Shown: positions 51,504 to 60,898 of the stretch, one piece after another
Layout of the letters: each line of letters starts with the position of its first letter
Position numbering within the stretch: the first letter of the stretch is position 1
NCBI GenBank assembly: GCA_958295515.1
Contig: CATQGW010000001.1
Location: 1,070,658 to 1,134,657 of the forward strand
Length of the DNA: 64,000 nucleotides
DNA from: an uncultured Dehalococcoidia bacterium
Lineage (GTDB): Bacteria; Chloroflexota; Dehalococcoidia; Bin125
Direction: 5' to 3'
Program-made: the position numbers and the translations under genes
The notes under the pieces: generated by a model
Seen by the model: the letters and a program-made list of their open reading frames with translations, nothing else
Database searches by the model: none
Told to the model about the DNA's origin: nothing

Positions 51504-53399
51504 ATGTCGCAAGAGAGCTCGATGCTTGGCGTCTACACGGGAACGACCGAGCCGCCGGCCGACGGCTACGCGCGCGAATCGCTCTATCTGACGATGGAGG
51601 ACGGCTGCCGAATCGCCGTGGACGCGCTGCACCCGACGCGCGGCGGTGCGCGGCTGACCGAGCCCGCGCCGACCGTGCTGCACGCCACGCCCTACCGCCG
51701 CGCGTTCGTGATCTCCGCCGAAGCCGGCGGCGCCGTCGCGCGCTACGTGGAGCAGCTGCGCGGCATGGAGCCCGGCGAGCTGGTCACCCAATACGAAGAG
51801 CGCCCCATCGCCCGCGAGCTGATCCAGCACGGCTACCACTTCGTCTCCGTCGACATTCGCGGCACCGGCGCGTCTTTCGGCGCGGAATACGGCGACTCCT
51901 GGCGGGCCGGGCGCGACATGGCGGCGGTGGTGGACTGGATCTGCGAACAGCCCTGGTCGTCGGGCAAGGTCGGAATGGTCGGCATCTCCTACGAGGGCAT
52001 GATGCAGTTCTTCACCGCCGCCTTCCGCCCCGAAGGGCTGAAATGCATCGCCCCGCAATATCCCGGCCTGCCGCAGTGCTACGTCGACGGCGGACTGGCG
52101 ATCCACAGCTTCGCCCGCGTCTGGGAGCGCCTGCACAAGAGCATGTCGGAGCGCGAGCCCTCCGCCCCGGTGGACGGGCCCGACGGACCGCAGCTGCGCG
52201 AAGCCGCAGAGTCGGAGCGCTCGCCCGACAGCTACCGCTGGGTCGAAACGTTCTCGACCATGGACCCGCGCGACGTGACGCGAATGTCCTCCTACGACGG
52301 TCTGCTGCGTCGGCGCAATCGCGCCGATCTGGGGCTGGGCGAGGTCGCCAGCGGCTGGGTCGACTCCTGCGACCGAATCAACGCCGCCGGCGTACCCGTC
52401 TACCTCGTCACCGGCTGGTGGGACCTCACCTTCCCCGGCTATCTGATCGACGCCTTCAACCGCCTCACCGTGCCCAAGAAGCTGATCGTCGGCCCCTGGA
52501 ACCACGGGCAGGGCGGCGACCCCGAGCTGCTGCGCTGGTTCGACTACTGGCTGAAGGGAATCGACAACGGCGTGACGACGGAAGCGCCCGTCCACTACGG
52601 CGTCAGCGAGCCGTCGGGCGCGACCGAGTGGAAATCCGCGCCCCGCCTGCCGCTGCCCGAGGCGCAGTACCGCGCCCACTGGCTGGCCGCCGACGGCGGG
52701 CTGACCAAAGCGCAGCCGCGCGACGAAACGACAGCTCCCTATGAGGTGAACCACGCGGTCAGCCTGGGCGCAATGGGGCGGCACAGCTACTACGTGGACG
52801 ATCTCTACATCAACACGGTCGATCTCAACGCGCGCGCCGAGCGCTGCCTCACATTCACCAGCGAACCGCTGGAGACGGACATCGAGATCGTCGGCTGGCC
52901 GGCGCTCGAGCTCGAAGTCGCAACCAATTCGGATCGCGGCGCGGTCGTAGCCACGCTCGAACAGATCGGCGCAGACGGAGCCGCCGCCTACCTCTCCGAA
53001 GGCTTCATCAACTTCGCGCACCGCCGCACCGCGGCGGACCCCGGCGGGCACGAGGGCCCGGTCTGGCACAGCTGGAGCAAGGGCGATCTCGCCTCAGTCA
53101 CAGCAGGCGAGCGGATGAACGTACAACTCGAGCTCTATCCCGTGGCCTGCTGCGTACGCGCCGGCGAACGCCTGCGCCTCACCCTGGCCGGCGCAGACGC
53201 CGACAACCTCGTCGTGCCCACCATCGGCGACGGCGCCGCGCTCAGCTTCACTCTCGGCGGCGAACGCGGCTCGCGCCTGCTCCTGCCAATCGTCAACAAC
53301 AACCTCGCCCCGACAGCCGCAACGGTCGAAGGAGCGTTCAACAACAGCAACGGCGACTTCGCCTTCCGCCGCCCAAACGACCCGCCCCTCCGCCGCTAG
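51504..53399 (+). CDS. CocE/NonD-family hydrolase (X-Pro dipeptidyl-peptidase-like)
   Basis: A 631-residue serine hydrolase. Nucleophile Ser162 lies in VGISYEG, the acid in GWWD near 310 and the His in GPWNHGQ near 333. The C-terminal third is a jelly-roll domain (about 430-625), as in cocaine esterase. ATG 51504 has GGAG upstream. These enzymes cleave esters or amides; the substrate is unknown. Divergent from the P450. Confidence 0.92.
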   Translation: MSQESSMLGVYTGTTEPPADGYARESLYLTMEDGCRIAVDALHPTRGGARLTEPAPTVLHATPYRRAFVISAEAGGAVARYVEQLRGMEPGELVTQYEERPIARELIQHGYHFVSVDIRGTGASFGAEYGDSWRAGRDMAAVVDWICEQPWSSGKVGMVGISYEGMMQFFTAAFRPEGLKCIAPQYPGLPQCYVDGGLAIHSFARVWERLHKSMSEREPSAPVDGPDGPQLREAAESERSPDSYRWVETFSTMDPRDVTRMSSYDGLLRRRNRADLGLGEVASGWVDSCDRINAAGVPVYLVTGWWDLTFPGYLIDAFNRLTVPKKLIVGPWNHGQGGDPELLRWFDYWLKGIDNGVTTEAPVHYGVSEPSGATEWKSAPRLPLPEAQYRAHWLAADGGLTKAQPRDETTAPYEVNHAVSLGAMGRHSYYVDDLYINTVDLNARAERCLTFTSEPLETDIEIVGWPALELEVATNSDRGAVVATLEQIGADGAAAYLSEGFINFAHRRTAADPGGHEGPVWHSWSKGDLASVTAGERMNVQLELYPVACCVRAGERLRLTLAGADADNLVVPTIGDGAALSFTLGGERGSRLLLPIVNNNLAPTAATVEGAFNNSNGDFAFRRPNDPPLRR

Positions 53400-53426
53400 C
53401 AACCCACCGCCATTCCCACCCCACCC

Positions 53427-53672
53427 CGTCATACCCGCGCCCCGCCGCGGGTATCTCGCCGTGAGCACCACCAAAGCAACGCCCACCCGCCCGCGCCCCC
53501 ACTCCGTCATACCCGCGCTTGCCGCGGGTATCTCGCCGTGACGACCACCAAAGCAGCGGGCAGCCTCCCGTCCCTGATCCGGCATCACGGAGGTGGGCGC
53601 GGGCATTTGGCGAGGGCTGGTGCTGACCACAGCGAGATTGCCGCGGCGGAGCGCGGCAATGACGGAAAAGGG
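53427..53672. repeat. REP-like palindromic repeat cluster (three units)
   Basis: Two near-identical units read CCGTCATACCCGCG, then CCGCGGGTATCTCGCCGTGA, then CACCAAAGCA (about 53437-53485 and 53505-53554). A third, inverted and diverged unit (CAGCGAGATTGCCGCGG ... GCGCGGCAATGACGG) ends near 53666. Same family as at 27553 and 31384. No gene is seen in 53400-53677. Confidence 0.8.
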
Positions 53673-53677
53673 GAGAC

Positions 53678-54844
53678 TCAGCCGCTCCCCGCCCCCAGCA
53701 AATCGCGCGCCATGATGATCCGCTGCACCTCGCTCGGACCCTCCCCAATCCGCCGGATCCGCATCTCCCGATACCAGCGCTCCAGCGGCAGATCCTTGGT
53801 CACCCCGATCCCCCCGTGAATCTGAATCGCCCGATCCACCACGCGGCTCGCGCCCTCCGTCGAAGTCAGCTTCGCCATCGCCGCCTCGAAGCGGAACGGC
53901 TCGCCCTGCTCGGCCTTCTCCGCCGCCGCGAGGTACATGAAGCGGCTCGTGCGGATATCAATCTCGTTATCGACCACCATCCACTGGATCGCCTGACGCG
54001 AGGACAGCGGCGCGCCGAACGTCTCGCGTTGCTTGCTGTAGGCAATCGCCAGCTCCTGCGCAGCGACCGCAATCCCCACGCAGGCCGCCGAGTAGGGGAT
54101 GCGCTGGCGCGTCAGCGCCGCGTTCGCCAGCGAGAAGCCGCCGCCCTCCTCCCCGAGCAGATTGGCCGCCGGCACCCGCGCATCGTCGAACGACAACTCG
54201 GTGCCGTAGTTCGCCGAGCGCAGCGTGTGGACAACCCGCCGCACCTCAAAGCCCGGCGTGTCGGTGTCGACCAAGAACGCCGAAATCCCGCGCCGCCCCT
54301 TGGACGGATCCGTCCGCGCGAACACCAGCCCGAAATCGGCCCGATCCGCGCCCGAACTGAACAGCTTCGAGCCGTTCAGCACCCAGTCGTCGCCGTCCTT
54401 CACCGCCCGCGTCTGAATCGCGCGCGCCGGATCCGACCCGCCGCTGGGCTCGGTCAGCCCGAAAAACGCGCGCTTCTCGCCGCGCAGCATCGGGTACAGG
54501 TACCGCTCCTTCTGTTCGTCGTCGGCCGAGTACAGCTGCGCCAGCCCCGCCGAACCGAACGCGCCGTAGCAGGGCAGATACAGCCCCGCGCGGTGCTGCG
54601 ACATCTCCTCCGCCACCAGCCCGCGCGTCGTCAGCGGCAGCCCCGGGCCGCCGTACTCCTCCGGCACATCAATGTGGTACAGCCCCATCCCCTGCACGAT
54701 GCCCTTGAGCCGATCCAGCTCGCCCGGCGGCAGCTCCACCGCGTCGGGATCCAGATCGCGCTCCAGCGGGACCACCTCCTCGCGCACGAAGCGGCGCACC
54801 GCCTGAGTGATCATCCGCTGCTCTTCACTCATCAGAAATTCCAC
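53678..54844 (-). CDS. Acyl-CoA dehydrogenase
   Basis: A 388-residue flavoenzyme: FFGLTEPSGGSDPA near residue 128 (FAD and substrate loop), VLNGSKLFSSGADRAD near 154, QRETFGAPLSSRQAIQWMVVD near 276, IHGGIGVTKDLPLERWYRE near 345 and GEGPSEVQR near the C-terminus with the usual catalytic-Glu region. It oxidises acyl-CoA to enoyl-CoA. Confidence 0.93.
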   Translation of the reverse strand: MEFLMSEEQRMITQAVRRFVREEVVPLERDLDPDAVELPPGELDRLKGIVQGMGLYHIDVPEEYGGPGLPLTTRGLVAEEMSQHRAGLYLPCYGAFGSAGLAQLYSADDEQKERYLYPMLRGEKRAFFGLTEPSGGSDPARAIQTRAVKDGDDWVLNGSKLFSSGADRADFGLVFARTDPSKGRRGISAFLVDTDTPGFEVRRVVHTLRSANYGTELSFDDARVPAANLLGEEGGGFSLANAALTRQRIPYSAACVGIAVAAQELAIAYSKQRETFGAPLSSRQAIQWMVVDNEIDIRTSRFMYLAAAEKAEQGEPFRFEAAMAKLTSTEGASRVVDRAIQIHGGIGVTKDLPLERWYREMRIRRIGEGPSEVQRIIMARDLLGAGSG

Positions 54845-54845
54845 G

Positions 54846-55238
54846 TCAGCCGCCCTCTCCGCGCCGCGCCTTGTCGTCGGAGCGCCGCAGACGCCCCAGC
54901 TGCGGCATATCGCGCCAATCGCCCGCCGCGTTGCCCGGCGGCCAATCCGACGCCGTATCGCGCTGATACTGCATCAGCATCTCCAACCGCTTCGTCGTGT
55001 ACTGCTGGTTCGCCTCCCAGCGAAAGCTGTGCCCGCGCTCGCGCAGCACCGCGTTCGCCTCGCCGCCGCCGAAATGCAGAGCCAGACGGCTGCGCAGCCC
55101 GAACGGCTCCCGCCCGCCTGCTTGCCCGATATACAGCAGCGCCCCCTCCGCGTCCGCGATCTCATACACCCCGACCACCGCCGGCACCGCCCGAATCGCC
55201 TCCGCAGAGGCGGAAATCCAAGGTTTGCGAATGCCCAC
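54846..55238 (-). CDS. GIY-YIG-type domain protein
   Basis: A 130-residue protein from GTG 55238, with AGGAGG 6 bp upstream (an ATG at 55259 is less well placed). GVYEIADAEGALLYIGQAG near residue 23 matches the GIY...YIG strands, followed by LRSRLALHF. The late RLEMLMQYQRDTASDWPPGN may carry the conserved Glu. GIY-YIG domains cut DNA; the target is unknown. It is 1 bp upstream of the acyl-CoA dehydrogenase gene. Confidence 0.65.
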   Translation of the reverse strand: MGIRKPWISASAEAIRAVPAVVGVYEIADAEGALLYIGQAGGREPFGLRSRLALHFGGGEANAVLRERGHSFRWEANQQYTTKRLEMLMQYQRDTASDWPPGNAAGDWRDMPQLGRLRRSDDKARRGEGG

Positions 55239-55340
55239 AGCGCTCCTCCTCCCGCACAATGCTAGCGCGGGCGCGTCAGGGAACCGCGCCGCCCTCCCGT
55301 TCGTCTGGCTAGCATCGCCGATGGGTGGGGGAGGCTGCCA

Positions 55341-56762
55341 ATGCTGCGGGGTGTCGTCTGCGGAGCAATTGCGCTGCTTGCGCTGGCCTGCGGCCTGGCG
55401 GCGCCCGCCGACACGGGCGCATCGCCCCGATCAGCGCCGCCCCCGTTCGAGTGGTGGGCCAACGGCAAGCCGCCCACACCCCCGCTGTATCTGGTGCTGG
55501 AGAGCTCCCGCGAGCTCTGCACGGCGGGCACCCTGACCGAGCTCTCCTGGACAATCAGCGGCGGAACCGCTCCCTACACGCTGACCATCGAGGGCTCCGC
55601 AGTCGACATCGACGCCGACAACATCCGCATCAACTGCGGCGCGCTGCCGTATGACCCGCGCACGGGTGAGCTGGCCGCCAGCCGAACGAAGACCTTCCGC
55701 GGCTCGCTCCGCGACAGCCGCGGCGTGACCACCACCACGACGGCGGCGGTGACGCTGACCACGCCGCCCTACCTGGCCGCCGATGCGGCGCTGCGCTACG
55801 AAACCTACGACCTCACAGGCGCGGCGGCGGGCGCAGGCAGCTACGCCTTCCTCACCGACACGACCGGCGCGGCGAGCGTGGTTCCGACCTACGAAGGCCT
55901 GCGCGACGGCACGGCGAAGCTGCTGCTGATCCACACCTCCGACGCGGAAGAGACGCCGCAACGCTCGCTCTACGACGCTGTGGTGGCGGGCGACCTGTTC
56001 GAGTGGCACGAGTCCTACGATTGTTGGGTGCGCTATCGAGTAACCGAAGTCCGGCCCGATCCGCCGGGCGGCGCGGCGCGCAAACTGCTCGGCGTGGAGC
56101 GGTTAAGCTACGCCTATAGCGGTTGCAGCGGCGCGATCGCTACAGACGTCGCCGTCCTGCTCGCCTGGGGTCCGCTGCCCGATCTGGGCGGCCCGAGTCT
56201 CGCCGCGCCGCTGCGTCACGGGCCGTATCAGCTCGTCCCTACAAGCTGGCGCGGCATGGCGGAGGAGCCCAGAAGCTATCTCCCTTCAGCTTACTCCGCT
56301 ACCAATCCGACCTACACGAGCGACCTCGCTGCGGCGCAACGGCTTCCCTACTGGCGCGATCCCGATCTGCCGGCGGGCTGGACATTCGCATGGGCAACCG
56401 CCGGCGACGTGAGCGGTCCCACCTATGGCTACTGGGCGGTGTTCGCCTCAGAACGAGGCGGGTACGGCGTCACGATCGAGGGTTACTACGCGGACTACAG
56501 GGGCCACCCGGAGGAGTCGTCGTGGCTAAATGCTCGCGGTGCCCTCGAGACGCGGATCATTGCGGGGCGCCCAGCAACAGTTGCGTATAGCCCGCCAGGA
56601 CCGAGCCACGATGACCTGTCCGCGGTGACCGTCTGGATCTATGACTCGTCAACTGAGGCTGAGTACATGATCCTCGGAGAGGTCAAGAACCTGCGCGGAA
56701 GCAACGTCGACGCCGCCATCGCGATCGCACGCAGCCTCTTCGAAGGAGCAGATGCGCCATGA
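55341..56762 (+). CDS. Secreted repeat-family protein A
   Basis: A 473-residue exported protein of unknown function. A hydrophobic signal (MLRGVVCGAIALLALACGLA) is followed by EWWANGKP and an Ig-like module (SSRELCTAGTLTELSW ... ADNIRINCGAL) near 40-100 with two conserved cysteines. Then comes a domain of about 290 residues with ESYDCWVRYRVTEV, WGPLPDLGGPSLAAPLRHGP and YWRDPDLPAGWTFAWATAGD. Most of the gene is repeated almost base for base in the 3' half of the next gene. The stop overlaps that gene's ATG (ATGA). Confidence 0.75.
   Translation: MLRGVVCGAIALLALACGLAAPADTGASPRSAPPPFEWWANGKPPTPPLYLVLESSRELCTAGTLTELSWTISGGTAPYTLTIEGSAVDIDADNIRINCGALPYDPRTGELAASRTKTFRGSLRDSRGVTTTTTAAVTLTTPPYLAADAALRYETYDLTGAAAGAGSYAFLTDTTGAASVVPTYEGLRDGTAKLLLIHTSDAEETPQRSLYDAVVAGDLFEWHESYDCWVRYRVTEVRPDPPGGAARKLLGVERLSYAYSGCSGAIATDVAVLLAWGPLPDLGGPSLAAPLRHGPYQLVPTSWRGMAEEPRSYLPSAYSATNPTYTSDLAAAQRLPYWRDPDLPAGWTFAWATAGDVSGPTYGYWAVFASERGGYGVTIEGYYADYRGHPEESSWLNARGALETRIIAGRPATVAYSPPGPSHDDLSAVTVWIYDSSTEAEYMILGEVKNLRGSNVDAAIAIARSLFEGADAP
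55449..56758 (+). repeat. Direct repeat copy 1 (about 1.3 kb, coding)
   Basis: This segment of secreted protein A is collinear with 58154-59454 (copy 2). Lengths are 1310 and 1301 bp; the 9-bp difference equals one 3-codon gap around 55858-55875. Long identical stretches across both indicate recent duplication. Confidence 0.85.
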
Positions 56763-59458
56763 CGAAATCGCGCTCAGCTCCGGCCATCAGACTTGCGGCG
56801 CTGCTGCTGGCGCTGGCGGCGGGGCTGCTCTGGGCGGCGGGCGGAGCGTCGGCCAGAGGGCCGATCGAGTGGTGGGCAGATGGCAAACCAGCTACACCCC
56901 CGCTATACCTCAAGCTGACCAGCTCCCGCGAGCTCTGCACCGCCGGCACCCTGACCGAGGTCTCCTGGCGGATCAGCGGCGGCGCGCCGCCGTACTCGCT
57001 GAGTGTTGAGGGATCGGCTGTCGACATCAGCGCCGATAACCTGCGGATCAACTGTGGCGCGTTGACCCCCACGGAGGCCGCCGACGCGGAGGCAACACTC
57101 GCCGCCAAGACAATCACGGCCACCGTCACCGACGCCAGAGGCGTGCGGAGTGCGGCGTCGCTCGATGTGGCGCGGGCACGGGCGCTGCCTGCGCCGACGG
57201 GGCTCAGCTACAGCCCAGCGACGGGCTGGGCAAGGACCTTCTGGGACTGGGTCGACGGAGCGGGTTCGCAGTCGCCTGAGCGTCCCAGGTACCCCGACTA
57301 CCCAGATTCGCCGCCCGTGCGAGACCAATATCTCGTGCGCTATCGAGCAACCGGCGGTACCGAGTGGCGACATGCTGTGTGGGCCACAAACAGCGGCCCA
57401 AACGAATGGGAGACGGCGGGCCCGGGCATTCACGAGATGCAGGTCGCCGCGATCCGCCATTCGCTCGAGGCGGAGACACCGGCGGCGCTGCGCTGGAGCG
57501 AGACGTTGCGTTATGTGTACGCGACCGCTCCTGCGAACGCCACCGTCTCGACAACCGCGACCACGGTCACCGTATCGTGGGACGCGCAACCATACGCTGG
57601 CATCACTGTCGTCACGCTGCAAGGACCAAGCGGCTACCGGGACCGGCTGGTAGACGAGCCGAGCGAGCCGGGCCGCGATACTATCACGTTCTCCGATGTG
57701 CCACCCGAAACGTCTTACGAGGTCGTGATCGACAAGGGCTCGCCTGACGGGATTGTCAGCGGGCGGACCGAGCTCACCGCGCGGACCGGCGCGGCGCCGG
57801 CAGGCTGGGAGGCGAACCCCACCGGGCCGCAAAACGTGACGGTCGCCACCAACGGGAACGAGATCACCGTGACGTGGGTGGAGCCGTATGCCGGCGCCGC
57901 GAACAGGTACGACGTGGCGATCACCGAGGAGCGCACGGGCGCTCTGGTCGACATCACTTGGGTGGCAGACTCGACACGACAGTGGTCAACCCGGGGCATC
58001 TTCCGGCCGATCAGGCGCAGGGGGGCGTATCGGGTGCGCGTGACGCACGTTGATCTGATCACGGCGTCGGTCTACAAAACCGTGACCGTGCCGGCATCGA
58101 CGCCGAGCGGCGTCCAAGAGGCCCAATCCTCAGAACCGCCTAGCCCGGCGATCGAGTGGTGGGCGGACGGGAGGCCGGCATTCCCACCGCTGTATCTGGC
58201 GCTGGAGAGCTCGCGCGAGCTCTGCACGGCGGGCACCCTGACGGAGGTTTCGTGGAAGATCAGTGGCGGAACTGCTCCCTACACGCTGAGCGTAGAGGGA
58301 GAAACTGTGGATGTGGACGCGGACAACATCCACATCAACTGCGGCGCGCTGCCGCATGACCTGCGCACGGGCGAGCTGGCCGCCAGCCGGACGAAGACCT
58401 TCCGCGGCTCGCTCCGCGACAGCCGCGGCGTCACCACCACCGCGACAGCGCCGGTGACGCTGACCACGCCGCCCTACCTGGCCGCCGATACGGCGCTGCG
58501 CTACGAAACCTACGACCTCACAGGCGCGGCGGCGAGCGCAGGCAGCTACGCCTTCCTTACCAGCGCGGCGAGCGTGGTTACGACCTACGAAGGCCTGCGC
58601 GACGGCACAGCGAAGCAGTTGCTGGTCCACACCTCCGACGCGCAGGGAGTGTCGCGCGCCGCGCTCTACGCCGCAGTCGCGGCGGGCGACCTGTTCGAGT
58701 GGCGCGAGTCCTACGATTGCTGGGTGCGCTATCGAGTAACCGACATCCGGCCCGACCCGTCGGTCGCCGCGGCGCACAAACTGCTCGCCGTGGAGTGGAC
58801 GACCTACGCTTTCACGGGCTGCAGCGGCGCGATCGTTGCGGACGCCGCAGTCCTGATCGCCTGGGGTCCGCTGCCCGATCTGGGCGGCCCCAGTCTCGCC
58901 GCACCGCTGCGTCATGGGCCGTATCAGATCGTCCCTACAGGCTGGCGCGGCGTGACGGAGGAGCCCAGAAGCTATCTTCCTTCAGCTTACTCCGCTACCA
59001 ATCCGACCTACACGCGGGACCTCGCTGCGGCGCGACGGCTTCCCTACTGGCGCGATCCCGATCTGCCGGCGGGCTGGACATTCGCATGGGCAACCGCCGG
59101 CGACGTGAGCGGTCCCACCTATGGGTACTGGGCAACGTTCGCTACAGAGCGAGGCGGGCACGGCGTCACAATCTTCGGTTACTACGCGGACTATCGGGGC
59201 CACCCGGAAGAGTCGTCGTGGCGAAACGCTCGAGGCGTCTTCGAAACACGGACCATCGCGGGACGTCCAGCGAAGGTCATGTACAGCCCGCCAGGACCGA
59301 GCCACGACGACTGGTTCCCGGTGACCGTCTGGGTTTATGACTCGTCGACGGAGGCTGAATACATGATCCTCGGAAAAGTCAAGAGCCTGCGCGGCGATAA
59401 CGTCGACGCCGTCATCGCGATCGCGCGGAGTCTGTTTGAGGAGACAGATGCGCCATGA
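56759..59458 (+). CDS. Secreted repeat-family protein B (with FnIII-like modules)
   Basis: An 899-residue exported protein. The signal peptide MTKSRSAPAIRLAALLLALA ends near GGASA-RG. It has a first EWWADGKP/Ig-like module (about 35-110), two FnIII-like modules (about 135-250 and 265-440; GPQNVTVATNGNEITVTWVE is typical), and then a second EWWADGRP/Ig-like module and large C-terminal domain (about 465-899) nearly identical to protein A. The conserved pattern SSRELCTAGTLTEVSW ... ADN..INCGAL thus occurs three times across the two genes. Function unknown; a surface or carbohydrate-contact role is a guess. Confidence 0.75.
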   Translation: MTKSRSAPAIRLAALLLALAAGLLWAAGGASARGPIEWWADGKPATPPLYLKLTSSRELCTAGTLTEVSWRISGGAPPYSLSVEGSAVDISADNLRINCGALTPTEAADAEATLAAKTITATVTDARGVRSAASLDVARARALPAPTGLSYSPATGWARTFWDWVDGAGSQSPERPRYPDYPDSPPVRDQYLVRYRATGGTEWRHAVWATNSGPNEWETAGPGIHEMQVAAIRHSLEAETPAALRWSETLRYVYATAPANATVSTTATTVTVSWDAQPYAGITVVTLQGPSGYRDRLVDEPSEPGRDTITFSDVPPETSYEVVIDKGSPDGIVSGRTELTARTGAAPAGWEANPTGPQNVTVATNGNEITVTWVEPYAGAANRYDVAITEERTGALVDITWVADSTRQWSTRGIFRPIRRRGAYRVRVTHVDLITASVYKTVTVPASTPSGVQEAQSSEPPSPAIEWWADGRPAFPPLYLALESSRELCTAGTLTEVSWKISGGTAPYTLSVEGETVDVDADNIHINCGALPHDLRTGELAASRTKTFRGSLRDSRGVTTTATAPVTLTTPPYLAADTALRYETYDLTGAAASAGSYAFLTSAASVVTTYEGLRDGTAKQLLVHTSDAQGVSRAALYAAVAAGDLFEWRESYDCWVRYRVTDIRPDPSVAAAHKLLAVEWTTYAFTGCSGAIVADAAVLIAWGPLPDLGGPSLAAPLRHGPYQIVPTGWRGVTEEPRSYLPSAYSATNPTYTRDLAAARRLPYWRDPDLPAGWTFAWATAGDVSGPTYGYWATFATERGGHGVTIFGYYADYRGHPEESSWRNARGVFETRTIAGRPAKVMYSPPGPSHDDWFPVTVWVYDSSTEAEYMILGKVKSLRGDNVDAVIAIARSLFEETDAP
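58154..59454 (+). repeat. Direct repeat copy 2 (about 1.3 kb, coding)
   Basis: Collinear partner of 55449-56758. Both copies end at the same junction: GCGCCATGACGAA followed by GTCGCGCTCAGCTCC-type sequence, at 56755 and 59451. Confidence 0.85.
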
Positions 59459-59580
59459 CGAAGTCGCGCTCAGCTCCGGCCATCAGACTCGCCCGCCACA
59501 CCCCCGCCGACGCCGAAGGCCTCCCCGCCCTGCTCGACGCGATCGCGGCCTCCGCCGCGGTTCCGGCTGCGACGGAGTAA
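59455..59580 (+). pseudogene. Chimeric stub: repeat start fused to acetyltransferase-like N-terminus
   Basis: A 41-codon frame starting MTKSRSAPAIRLA, the same N-terminus as secreted protein B, then switching to RHTPADAEGLPALLDAIAA, which resembles the first strand and helix of GNAT acetyltransferases (compare TPADAEALAALL-type openings). It ends at TAA 59580 with no catalytic core. It looks like the scar where the duplication cut into an acetyltransferase gene. It still overlaps the upstream stop (ATGA). Confidence 0.6.
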
Positions 59581-59608
59581 CGGCTGGATCGCCTGCGCGC
59601 ACATCCGC

Positions 59609-60898
59609 TCAGGTCAGCGTCTCCGCGATCACACCCGCCGCAAGCAACTCCTCAATCCGCTCTGGCGAGTAGCCCAGCAGCCCCGCCAGCACCTGGCGCG
59701 TGTCGCGCGCAAACAGTGGCGCGGCTGAGCGGGGCGGCGCGGGCGTGGCGGAGAGCCGATAGGCGGCCTGCGGCGCGGGCGACAGCCCCACCTGCGGATG
59801 CTCCAGACCGCCGACCGCCTGCCGCGCCGCGATCTGCGGGTCGCGCAGCAGCGTCCGCGCGCCCATCACCGCCGAGGCCGGCGCGCCCGCGCCTTGCAGC
59901 CGCTCCGCCAGCGCCGGCGCGTCGAACCCCGCCGTCCACGCCCCCAGCCGCGCGTCCAGCGCCTCGCGATGCTTCCAGCGCCGCAGCGCCGTGCGAAAGC
60001 GCCAATCGCCCGCCGCCTCCGCATCGCCCCAGACCGAGAGCAGCGCCTCCCAGTCCGCGTCGCCCCGGCAGGCAATCGCAATCCAGGCGTCCGGATCATC
60101 CGCCGACGGCCGCGCCGGATAGACCCCGTGCGGCGCCCAACAGCGATGCTCGTTGCCGATTCGCGTCGGCTCGCGCCCGCTCAGCTGCGCCGCCAGCAGC
60201 GCCTCGCCGATCAGCTGCAGCTCGCCCTCCAGCATCGCCAGCTCCACAGTCTGCCCGACGCCGTCGCGCTCCCGCGCCCGCAGCGCGGCCAGCGTCGCCG
60301 ACGCCGCGTGCAGCCCCGCGTTCTGATCGCAGTAGAAGTTGCCCGGCTTCAGCGGCGGCCCGTCCCGATAGCCGGTCAGCCACGACAGCCCGCTCATCGC
60401 GTCGATCCCCGGCCCGTAGGAAATCCGGTCGCGCCACGGACCCGACGACCCGAACGCCGGCATCCGCACATAGATCAGGCGCGGATTGCGGGCGTGCAGC
60501 GCCTCCCAGCCGAGTCCGAAATTGCCCATCACGCGCGGCGAGTAGTTCTCAATCACCACATCGCTGACATCGACGAGCTCGAGAAACAGCTCGCGCCCCG
60601 CCGGCACGGCCAGGTTGAGCGCGAGCGAGCGCTTGCTGTTGGCCAGCTCGTTCAGACGCGGCTCGCGGTTCCACGGCTCGTCGGGCGCGCCCTCCCGCGC
60701 CGGCAGCGCCGAGCTCGGGTGACGCGGGCGCGCCCAGGGCGTCTCGATCCGCAACACCTCCGCGCCCAACGCGCCCAGCAACAGCGTCGCCACCGGCCCG
60801 GCCACCGCCACCGTCAGGTCCAGCACCCGCAGCCCGGCCAGCGGGCGCTCGCCGTCGGGAATGCTCGGAAACGGCGTCAGCCGCCGCTCAGGTAACAC
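59609..60898 (-). CDS. CaiB/BaiF class III CoA-transferase (a)
   Basis: A 429-residue protein: LAGLRVLDLTVAVAGPVATLLLGALGAEV near the N-terminus, NSKRSLALNL near 90, DVVIENYSPRVMGNFGLG near 120 and a later GVGQTVELAMLEGEL block. The start is GTG 60898, overlapping the upstream CoA-transferase by 11 bp; the frame is open further upstream but would lie inside that gene. The catalytic Asp of the family should be in the AMSGLSW/NFYCDQNAG region. Likely transfers CoA between carboxylic acids. Confidence 0.87.
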   Translation of the reverse strand: MLPERRLTPFPSIPDGERPLAGLRVLDLTVAVAGPVATLLLGALGAEVLRIETPWARPRHPSSALPAREGAPDEPWNREPRLNELANSKRSLALNLAVPAGRELFLELVDVSDVVIENYSPRVMGNFGLGWEALHARNPRLIYVRMPAFGSSGPWRDRISYGPGIDAMSGLSWLTGYRDGPPLKPGNFYCDQNAGLHAASATLAALRARERDGVGQTVELAMLEGELQLIGEALLAAQLSGREPTRIGNEHRCWAPHGVYPARPSADDPDAWIAIACRGDADWEALLSVWGDAEAAGDWRFRTALRRWKHREALDARLGAWTAGFDAPALAERLQGAGAPASAVMGARTLLRDPQIAARQAVGGLEHPQVGLSPAPQAAYRLSATPAPPRSAAPLFARDTRQVLAGLLGYSPERIEELLAAGVIAETLT

